Assembly (NCBI RefSeq): GCF_022695985.1
Contig: NZ_JAAPBF010000006.1
Coordinates: forward strand, 1 to 64,000
Origin: Streptomyces sp. NP-1717
Lineage (GTDB): Bacteria > Actinomycetota > Actinomycetes > Streptomycetales > Streptomycetaceae
Direction of reading: 5' to 3'
Length of the DNA: 64,000 nucleotides
A program made the position numbers and the translations under genes. The notes beneath the pieces were generated by a model. It was not told the DNA's origin, did no database searches, and saw only the letters and a list, made by a program, of their open reading frames with translations. Positions 58,082 through 64,000 of this stretch are shown here, one piece after another (the stretch's first letter is position 1; the number at the start of each line of letters is the position of its first letter).

Positions 58082-58600
58082 ATGGCGCACGGATACCGGA
58101 CAGACACCTACGGGACGATCGGCGGTGAGGGGCAGGGCCGGAAGGACACGGCGACCAGGTACGCCCTGGTGCCGCTGCGGATCTTCCTCGGTGTGACCTT
58201 CATATACGCCGGACTCGACAAGCTCACCGACAGTGCCTTCATGTCGGCGACCGGGCCCGGCTCCGTCGGCGAGCTGATGCGGAGCGTGCGGGACAGCTCG
58301 GCCGTTCCCGCGCTCGTCGACCTCTCCCTCAAGAACCCCGAGGGCTTCGGCTACGCCATCGGCCTCGGTGAAGTGGCCGTCGGCCTCGGCACCCTCGTCG
58401 GGCTGCTGGCCCGGGTCGCGGCCCTCGGCGGCGCGCTGATCTCGCTGAGCCTGTGGCTGACGGTGAGCTGGCAGACGGAGCCCTACTACTACGGCAACGA
58501 CCTCGCCTACCTCATGGCCTGGCTGCCGCTCGTACTCGCCGGCGCCTCGGTGTTCTCCCTGGACGCGGCCCTGGCCGACAGGCGGCGCCGAATGCGGTAG
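58082..58600 (+). CDS. DoxX-family membrane protein
   Basis: A 172-residue four-helix protein of the DoxX family: LVPLRIFLGVTFIYAGLDKLTD at the start, then GEVAVGLGTLVGLLARVAALGGA and AYLMAWLPLVLAGAS. Relatives in mycobacteria take part in membrane-associated oxidoreductase complexes under redox stress. Its 3' end overlaps, on the opposite strand, the gene for a small membrane protein by 94 bases. Confidence 0.9.
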   Translation: MAHGYRTDTYGTIGGEGQGRKDTATRYALVPLRIFLGVTFIYAGLDKLTDSAFMSATGPGSVGELMRSVRDSSAVPALVDLSLKNPEGFGYAIGLGEVAVGLGTLVGLLARVAALGGALISLSLWLTVSWQTEPYYYGNDLAYLMAWLPLVLAGASVFSLDAALADRRRRMR

Positions 58601-58770
58601 TCCACCAACGACACCGCGGAGGCCAGACACAGGCCGCCGCAGATGATCGGGACGATCACGTACCAGGGGGCGTCCCACCAGCCCCCGGCGTCACCGGCGA
58701 ACACGGTGGCCGCGCCCATCACGGCCAGGCCGGCCACCAGCTTGCCCGGTTTGAACTCATGCAGCGGCAC
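58507..58770 (-). CDS. Small two-helix membrane protein
   Basis: An 87-residue protein starting LHEFKPGKLVAGLAVMGAATVFAGDAGG, with a second helix (WYVIVPIICGGLCLASAVSLV). Similar small proteins follow PspC genes in streptomycetes (from memory). Its ATG lies inside the end of the PspC gene (14-base overlap), so it is translated with it. Its 3' end overlaps doxX tail to tail. Confidence 0.75.
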   Translation of the reverse strand: MPLHEFKPGKLVAGLAVMGAATVFAGDAGGWWDAPWYVIVPIICGGLCLASAVSLVDYRIRRRLSARAASRENTEAPASTSGSQAMR

Positions 58771-60064
58771 GGGTCACCTCCACCTGTCCGACACCGACCT
58801 CCAGCCGAAGGTCCAGTGTGCCCGCGGGCTCCACGCCCTTGGGCGGGGCCACCGTACGCGTCCGCTCCTGTGCCGGTGAGAGGTCGATGTCGTTCGGCGG
58901 CTCTCCGGGGAGCCGGATGTCGCCGAGCCCCGCCTGCGCGTGCACCTTCAGCGTCACGTCCCGCGGCACGACGACCTTCAGCTTCCCGGCGCCGACCTCC
59001 GCCTTCGTACGGAGGGTGTCGCCCGCCGGGACGCCGACAGAGGTGAGGTCCAGCTTCCCGACCCCGGTGCCCAGTTCGTACACCGGTGCCACCGACGCGA
59101 CCTCCGCCGGGGACCAGGTCTTGCGCACCCACTGCGTGCCGATGTCCTTGGGGATGGCCGCCGAGGCCGCGAGCAGCCCGGCGGTGAGGAGGGTCAGGAA
59201 GATCGTGCCGAAGCCCGTACGTCCCAGGAAGGCGCTCACCGCGAGCCCGAGTCCGAACACGCCCAGCGCCGAGGCCAGGCCGATCTGGAGGCTCGTACCG
59301 AGCGGCTGGGAGTCCCACGACAGCCTCAGCGCGAGGCCGCCCGCGAGCAGCGCCAGCAGGAAGATCCGCCCGCCGATCCCGCGCGGACCGTGCCGCCCGC
59401 ACGAGTGCCCGGACGACTTCCGCTTCCCCGCCCTCCGGCGCTTGGAGCCCCGGCCCGCCTCGTCGTCCTCGTCGTCAGGACCCCACAGATACCCGGACGG
59501 CGCCGGCCCCGTCGTACCGTCCTTGACGATCGGGTCGCGCCACCACGACGGACTGCCCGGCGTCGGCGGCGCCTTCGTCTCCGGCGGAGCCTCGGCGGCG
59601 GCCGCCGCCCTGCCCGGGTCGAGCGGGCCGCCCTCCTGCGTGGTGGTGTACCGGCGCTGCGACCAGACCGCCGCGCCGATCACGGCGATCGACAGCAGCG
59701 TCGCGAAACCCAGCGTCTCGCCGTTGTTGAGCATCGACAGGAACAGGCCGCAGCCCACGAGCGCGAGCAGCACGGCGATCAGGGAGGCGCCGTCGACGCG
59801 GCCCGAAAGCAGCCGGCGCAGTTCGTTCTCGTCCTCGCCGTCGAGCGGGACGAGCAGCCAGGCGAAGCCGTAGAAGATCAGCCCGATGCCACCGGTCAGC
59901 GTGAGCACGACGACGACGATGCGGAAGATGACCGGGTCCAGGTCGCAGTACCGGCCCAGACCGCCGCAGACGCCCGCGACGACCTTCTGCCGCGGCGCGC
60001 GCACCAGCTGAGGAGGCCGCGACGGCGGCGGCTGCGTCGAGGTGTGCGGGGCGGACTGAGTCAT
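58757..60064 (-). CDS. PspC-domain membrane protein
   Basis: A 435-residue envelope-stress-type protein. Residues ~18-75 form a PspC domain (RQKVVAGVCGGLGRYCDLDPVIFRIVVVVL). More helices follow (LIAVLLALVGCGLFLSML, FATLLSIAVIGAAVW, FLLALLAGGLALRL, ALGVFGLGLAVSAFLG). The C-terminus is a beta-rich domain (VGAGKLKVVVPRDVTLKVHAQAGLGD), the adhesin-like repeat domain often attached to PspC. It diverges from the PspC-histidine kinase; the two share the intergenic region and probably a stress response. Confidence 0.9.
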   Translation of the reverse strand: MTQSAPHTSTQPPPSRPPQLVRAPRQKVVAGVCGGLGRYCDLDPVIFRIVVVVLTLTGGIGLIFYGFAWLLVPLDGEDENELRRLLSGRVDGASLIAVLLALVGCGLFLSMLNNGETLGFATLLSIAVIGAAVWSQRRYTTTQEGGPLDPGRAAAAAEAPPETKAPPTPGSPSWWRDPIVKDGTTGPAPSGYLWGPDDEDDEAGRGSKRRRAGKRKSSGHSCGRHGPRGIGGRIFLLALLAGGLALRLSWDSQPLGTSLQIGLASALGVFGLGLAVSAFLGRTGFGTIFLTLLTAGLLAASAAIPKDIGTQWVRKTWSPAEVASVAPVYELGTGVGKLDLTSVGVPAGDTLRTKAEVGAGKLKVVVPRDVTLKVHAQAGLGDIRLPGEPPNDIDLSPAQERTRTVAPPKGVEPAGTLDLRLEVGVGQVEVTRAAA

Positions 60065-60230
60065 GGGTCCATGGTGACCGCACGCCCGCCCCGTCTCCAC
60101 CCGTGCCGACCCTGGCCCGTCCCTGATATTCCGCCGGGGGCGGCCGGGGGGTGTCAGGGTCGTTCTCGGGGCCGCTCTCAGGGCGCAGCCCTGATGCCAC
60201 GGCCCGCACCTCCGTGTGACCATCAGTGGC

Positions 60231-61598
60231 ATGCCGGTCGCCACGCCAACCCCGCCCCCGCCGTCCTCCTCGTCCTCGGGCGCGGGAGCGCCGAGCGCGC
60301 CCCGGAGCCGGAGCCGGGCGTCGGGGACGGCACCGGGGGCCGACGAGCAGCCCCTGCGCAAGCTCTACCGCAGCGCGGACGGCAGACTGCTGGGCGGCGT
60401 CGCACGCGGCCTCGCGGGCCACATGGGGCTCCCGGTCGGCTGGGTACGGCTCGTCTTCCTCGCCCTGTTCCTGGCGCAGGGGCTCGGCGCGCTGCTGTAC
60501 GCCATCTTCTGGATCGTCGTGCCGCTCGGCGTCGGCGGCACCCCGACCGAGACGCGCCCGCTCTTCGAGACGACGGACGACGGGCGGCGCCGGCTCCGTA
60601 AACCCGACCGGGGACAGACCTTCGCGATCATCGCGCTGTTCGTCGTCGGGACCGTCTTCGTCGGCAGCGCCGACCTCGGGCGCGGCGGCGCGGGCAACTA
60701 CATCTGGCCGACGCTGCTCATCGGCGCCGGCGTCGTCCTGGTCTGGCGCCAGGCCGACAACGCGCGCCGTGCCCAGTGGGCCTCGCTCTCGACCGACAGC
60801 AGGCGCCGCAGGGTCTTCCAGATCGCCCGCGGACTCGCGGGCGTCGCCCTCGTCGGCATGGGCCTGACCGTCTTCATGGTCGTACGCGGCTCGGCGGCCC
60901 AGCTCGGCAACGTCCTCACGGCGGCCATCGCCGTCGTGGCCGGCGTCGCGCTGCTCGCCGGCCCCTGGCTCGTACGGATGACCCAGGACCTCTCCGACGA
61001 GCGCCTGATGCGCATCCGCGCCCAGGAACGCGCCGAGGTCGCCGCGCACGTCCACGACTCCGTCCTGCACACGCTCACGCTGATACAGCGCAATGCGGAC
61101 GACGGCGGCGAGGTGCGGCGGCTCGCCCGCGCGCAGGAGCGCGAGCTGCGCGCCTGGCTCTACAAGCCCGGGGGCACGGGCAAGGACGAGGAGAACGAAC
61201 CCGACACCCTCGCCGAGGCCGTGAAGGCGACCGCCGCCGAGGTGGAGGACTACCACGGCGTACCGATCGAGGTCGTGGTCGTCGGCGACTGCCCGCTCGA
61301 CGAGAAACTGGCCGCACAGATGCAGGCAGCGCGCGAGGCAATGGTCAACGCCGCCAAGTACGGTGGCGAGGGCGGCGCCGTACAGGTCTACGCGGAGGTC
61401 GAGGGCCGGACGGTCTTCGTCTCCGTACGGGACCGCGGGCCCGGGTTCGATCTGGACGCGGTGCCCGAGGACCGGATGGGCGTACGGGAGTCGATCTTCG
61501 GCCGGATGGAACGCAACGGCGGTACGGCGAGGGTGCGTTCGGCGCCCGACGGGGGCACGGAAGTGGAGCTTGAGATGGAGAGGGCGGCGGACGCATGA
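60231..61598 (+). CDS. PspC-domain sensor histidine kinase
   Basis: A 455-residue membrane kinase. Residues ~40-105 are a PspC domain (LYRSADGRLLGGVARGLAGHM...LFLAQGLGALLYAIFWIVVPLG), three further helices follow, and the kinase core is of the HisKA_3 type with the phospho-accepting His in AAHVHDSVLHTLTLIQ and the N box AREAMVNAAKYGG. The DRGPGFD G1 box and GVRESIFGRM follow. The stop overlaps the next gene's ATG, making a two-component pair. An upstream GTG at 60216 is an alternative start. Confidence 0.92.
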   Translation: MPVATPTPPPPSSSSSGAGAPSAPRSRSRASGTAPGADEQPLRKLYRSADGRLLGGVARGLAGHMGLPVGWVRLVFLALFLAQGLGALLYAIFWIVVPLGVGGTPTETRPLFETTDDGRRRLRKPDRGQTFAIIALFVVGTVFVGSADLGRGGAGNYIWPTLLIGAGVVLVWRQADNARRAQWASLSTDSRRRRVFQIARGLAGVALVGMGLTVFMVVRGSAAQLGNVLTAAIAVVAGVALLAGPWLVRMTQDLSDERLMRIRAQERAEVAAHVHDSVLHTLTLIQRNADDGGEVRRLARAQERELRAWLYKPGGTGKDEENEPDTLAEAVKATAAEVEDYHGVPIEVVVVGDCPLDEKLAAQMQAAREAMVNAAKYGGEGGAVQVYAEVEGRTVFVSVRDRGPGFDLDAVPEDRMGVRESIFGRMERNGGTARVRSAPDGGTEVELEMERAADA

Positions 61599-62311
61599 CC
61601 GGCACCAGCGGGACGACCGGCACGAGCGGCGACGGGGGAGAGGCGGAAGCCCGGCGCGTGCGCGTCGTGCTGGTCGACGACCACCGGATGTTCCGCACCG
61701 GTGTCCAGGCCGAGATCGGGCAGACCTCGACCACGGGTGTGGAGGTCGTCGGCGAGGCCGCCGACGTCGACCAGGCGGTCACGGTCATCACGGCGACCCG
61801 CCCCGAGGTCGTCCTGCTCGACGTCCATCTCCCCGGCGGCGGCGGCGTGGAGGTCCTGCGCCGCTGCGCGCCGCTGATGGCGGCGGCCGAGGACCCGGTA
61901 CGTTTCCTGGCGCTGTCGGTGTCCGACGCGGCGGAGGACGTGATCGGCGTGATCCGCGGCGGTGCGCGCGGCTATGTCACCAAGACGATCACCGGCACCG
62001 ACCTGGTGGACTCGGTCTTCCGCGTCCAGGACGGCGACGCCGTCTTCTCACCGAGGCTGGCGGGCTTCGTGCTCGACGCGTTCGCGTCGACGGACGCGCC
62101 GCCGGTGGACGAGGACATGGACCGCCTCACGCAGCGCGAGCGCGAGGTGCTGCGGCTGATCGCGCGCGGTTACGCGTACAAGGAGATCGCGAAGCAGCTC
62201 TTCATCTCGGTGAAGACGGTCGAGTCGCACGTCTCGGCGGTGCTGCGCAAGCTCCAGCTCTCCAACCGGCACGAACTGACCCGGTGGGCGACGGCGCGCA
62301 GGCTGGTGTGA
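61595..62311 (+). CDS. LuxR-family (NarL-type) response regulator
   Basis: A 238-residue response regulator. After a Gly/Thr/Ser-rich head the receiver domain has VVLVDDHRMF and the phosphorylation site D76 (VVLLDVHLPGG), with GYVTKTITG as the conserved Lys. The DNA-binding domain reads LTQREREVLRLIARGYAYKEIAKQLFISVKTVESH. It is coupled (ATGA) to the PspC-histidine kinase, its cognate sensor. Confidence 0.95.
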   Translation: MTGTSGTTGTSGDGGEAEARRVRVVLVDDHRMFRTGVQAEIGQTSTTGVEVVGEAADVDQAVTVITATRPEVVLLDVHLPGGGGVEVLRRCAPLMAAAEDPVRFLALSVSDAAEDVIGVIRGGARGYVTKTITGTDLVDSVFRVQDGDAVFSPRLAGFVLDAFASTDAPPVDEDMDRLTQREREVLRLIARGYAYKEIAKQLFISVKTVESHVSAVLRKLQLSNRHELTRWATARRLV

Positions 62312-62332
62312 GCCGGCGGGCGGGCGGGCCGG

Positions 62333-62722
62333 TCAGTGCGGGCAGAGCCACTCGGTGACGTACTCCCGCCCGTCGTGGTGCAGCAGGCCCCGGACGCATT
62401 CACCGGGCTCCGTGTCGAGCCTGCCGCTCAGCGCGGCTGAGCCGTCCTTCGTAACGAGGGTGCCGTACCAGCCGGGGAACGCGGTGATCCGCGCGTCCTT
62501 GCGCTGGTAGCCCAGCCGGACGGTGGGCGCGTGGCCGTTGTCGGCACCCGTGCCGTGTCGTACGTAGCGCGTCGTGAACTCCCCCTCGCCGCCCACCGGG
62601 CCCTCGACGCAGAGCCGGCCGCCGGAGAGGTCGCCGCAGCCGTCCGGGGTGGAACCCACTGGTGCCAGGACGAGCACCGCGCCGAGGGTGAGCGCCGCCG
62701 CGCGGGCCCGTCCGTGTCTCAT
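62333..62722 (-). CDS. Small secreted protein, unknown
   Basis: A 129-residue exported protein: signal peptide ARAAALTLGAVLVLAPVGS, then a Cys-containing small domain (DGCGDLSGGRLCVEG, EPGECVRGLLHH, EWLCPH) whose four Cys could form two disulfides. No family recognised. Convergent with the response regulator, 21 bases apart. Confidence 0.75.
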   Translation of the reverse strand: MRHGRARAAALTLGAVLVLAPVGSTPDGCGDLSGGRLCVEGPVGGEGEFTTRYVRHGTGADNGHAPTVRLGYQRKDARITAFPGWYGTLVTKDGSAALSGRLDTEPGECVRGLLHHDGREYVTEWLCPH

Positions 62723-62790
62723 GGCGTCATCGTCGTGCGGCGGGGGCGGGACGGCATCCCGGCTTGGGCCGGGTGGGCGCCTCCGGCGCC

Positions 62791-62896
62791 TTAGGCCGTG
62801 TTTCGAAAGTAGCGCCGTCCGCCCGCAGGGCGGGGCTCGCGGCGAGCGTGCGTGCCGGCGCCGCGAGCCGGGCGGGACTTTCCAAACAGGGCCTAG
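62791..62896. repeat. MITE-like palindromic element, copy C (shortened)
   Basis: A 106-base element with 20-base ends that match in 17 positions after inversion (TTAGGCCGTGTTTCGAAAGT against CTAGGCCCTGTTTGGAAAGT). The left half shares a 31-base identical block with copy A (AAAGTAGCGCCGTCCGCCCG and on). The interior is shorter than in A and B. The right end contains the TAG stop of the NlpC gene. Confidence 0.7.
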
Positions 62897-63963
62897 GCGG
62901 GGCGGGTGGCGCCCGCGAAGGGCATCTGGTCGATCGGGGCCAGCCGCACCCCGGCGCCCGGCCGAGGGGCGTGGATCATCTGCCCGCCGCCGACGTAGAG
63001 CCCGACGTGCGAGATCCCGGAGTAGAAGAACACCAGGTCTCCCGGGGCGAGCTGGGAGCGGGAGACGCGTTGGCCCGCGTTGATCTGCGTGTACGTGGTG
63101 CGCGGGAGGGAGACCCCGGCCGCGCGCCAGGCGGCCTGGGTGAGCCCGGAGCAGTCGAACCCGTCGGGCCCGGTCGCGCCCCACACGTAGGGCTTGCCGA
63201 TCGCCCCGCGCGCGTAGGAGATCGCGGCGGCGGCGCGGGCGCCGGGCGCCGTCGCACCCTGGCTCCGCGAGCGGTCGGCGCGCGGGCCGGCCGTATCGGC
63301 GGCCCCGTCGTACCGCGCGCGCTCGGCGGCGGAGAGCCGGCCGAGGAGCCGCCGGGCGTCGTCGAGCTTCCCGCGGACGGTCGACTTGTGCGTGGCCAGC
63401 TCGGCCTGACGGCTCTTCAGGCCGGCGAGTTCGCCGTCGGCCTTCGTACGGAGGCGGTCGATGTCCCCGAGCTGCGTACGCATCCTGCTGACGGCCCGCG
63501 CCTGCTGGAAGCCGGCCCGTTCGGCGAGCGCGGCCCCGCGCAGATAGCTGTCGGGGTCGGAGCTGAGGGCGAGCTGCACGGCGGGGTCGAGGCCGCCCGC
63601 GCGGTACTGGGCGGCGGCGATCGAACCGAGCGCGTTGCGCGAGGCGTTGAGCCGTTCCGTCCGCCGGGCGGCCTCGTCGCGCAGCTTGTCCAGCGAGGCG
63701 CGCGCGTCGTCGGCCTTCTCCTTCGCCCCGTTGTACTTCTCGGTGGCGACCTCGGCCTCGTGGTAGAGCTTGTCGACCTTCGCCTTCACCTGCGCCGGAG
63801 TGAGGCGCGGCTCGGCGTGTGCGGAGCCGTCGAGCCCGGTGGCCGTCGCGGCGCCCGCGAGGGCGAGAGTGGCCGCCGTACGGCCGTACTGGCCGCTGAA
63901 CGGCCGGTGCTTGGAGCGGGGTCGGCGGTGCGCTGCCACGGGGGCGTCCACATCCTTCTTCAC
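62893..63963 (-). CDS. Secreted NlpC/P60 peptidoglycan endopeptidase
   Basis: A 356-residue cell-wall hydrolase. After a signal region (TAATLALAGAATATGLDGSAHA) comes a long coiled coil (residues ~55-215). The C-terminal NlpC/P60 domain has the catalytic Cys in FDCSGLTQAAW, the His in ISHVGLYVGGGQ and the third polar residue in MIHAPRPG. It cuts stem peptides during growth or sporulation. The GTG start at 63963 is near the window edge; its promoter lies mostly outside. The TAG stop lies in repeat copy C. Confidence 0.93.
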   Translation of the reverse strand: MKKDVDAPVAAHRRPRSKHRPFSGQYGRTAATLALAGAATATGLDGSAHAEPRLTPAQVKAKVDKLYHEAEVATEKYNGAKEKADDARASLDKLRDEAARRTERLNASRNALGSIAAAQYRAGGLDPAVQLALSSDPDSYLRGAALAERAGFQQARAVSRMRTQLGDIDRLRTKADGELAGLKSRQAELATHKSTVRGKLDDARRLLGRLSAAERARYDGAADTAGPRADRSRSQGATAPGARAAAAISYARGAIGKPYVWGATGPDGFDCSGLTQAAWRAAGVSLPRTTYTQINAGQRVSRSQLAPGDLVFFYSGISHVGLYVGGGQMIHAPRPGAGVRLAPIDQMPFAGATRPA

Positions 63964-64000
63964 GGCTCTGTTCCCGTACGGGTTCCTGACGGGAGGACGC

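Overview
The window is a high-GC actinobacterial chromosome segment, almost certainly from Streptomyces. The GC-rich third codon positions, the frequent GTG starts and ATGA/GTGA overlaps, and the order alr-hydrolase-tsaE-tsaB-rimI-tsaD / groES-groEL / wbl-bldM-sigma-guaB-guaB3 / serine-threonine kinase cluster / guaA all fit the core-chromosome layout I know from Streptomyces coelicolor (comparison from memory, no search was run).

Region by region. 1-4.9 kb is accessory DNA: an N-terminal stub of a cyclase-family gene is cut off by a cassette with an XRE/TPR regulator diverging from a three-gene RiPP operon (ATP-grasp-modified precursor, ATP-grasp maturase, PIMT-like methyltransferase), followed by about 670 bp with no convincing gene. 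4.9-12.8 kb carries a secreted subtilase, alanine racemase and the t6A tRNA-modification genes, with a small conserved-looking ORF behind a 22-bp palindrome and a degenerate L,D-transpeptidase-like gene inserted among them. 13-16.3 kb holds an ECF42-type sigma factor with its DGPF partner, an ArsR-SRPBCC fusion regulator next to a 47-bp palindrome, and a membrane protein. 16.5-20.6 kb is a polymorphic toxin cassette: a Tox-REase-5 toxin on an Flp-pilin-like membrane anchor, an Imm52-like immunity protein and a coupled unknown gene. 20.8-29.3 kb has a THUMP-like methyltransferase, a NodB deacetylase, the CIRCE-controlled groES-groEL1 operon, a hydroxyacid dehydrogenase, an SDR, a MOSC protein and a LysR regulator.

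29.4-34.8 kb is developmental and housekeeping: a WhiB-like protein, bldM with a textbook sigma-BldN promoter, a SigD/ShbA-like sigma factor, guaB and guaB3. 34.9-38.7 kb has a membrane protein, a nucleotide-sugar dehydrogenase homologue that has lost its catalytic cysteine, and glpD. 39-48.6 kb is a tandem array of four transmembrane PASTA-less Ser/Thr kinases, one of which is a pseudokinase with a giant insert. 48.7-55 kb holds a succinate-semialdehyde dehydrogenase, a GMC oxidoreductase, a structured non-coding stretch, chorismate mutase and guaA. 55-64 kb carries a Uma2 endonuclease-fold protein, a methyltransferase, membrane proteins, a PspC protein divergent from a PspC-histidine kinase/response regulator pair, a small secreted protein and an NlpC/P60 hydrolase.

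The signals I rate highest are: (1) a 22-codon, apparently leaderless leader peptide with Phe-Phe-Thr-Tyr (including rare TTT and TAT codons) and a downstream intrinsic terminator in front of chorismate mutase, which looks like a Phe/Tyr attenuator; (2) the graspetide/imiditide-type RiPP cassette whose precursor has evenly spaced Thr and Asp arrays; (3) three related palindromic intergenic elements, each sharing one end with the TAG stop codon of a neighbouring gene; (4) the split pseudokinase inside the kinase array; (5) the toxin-immunity cassette with a translationally coupled unknown second gene.
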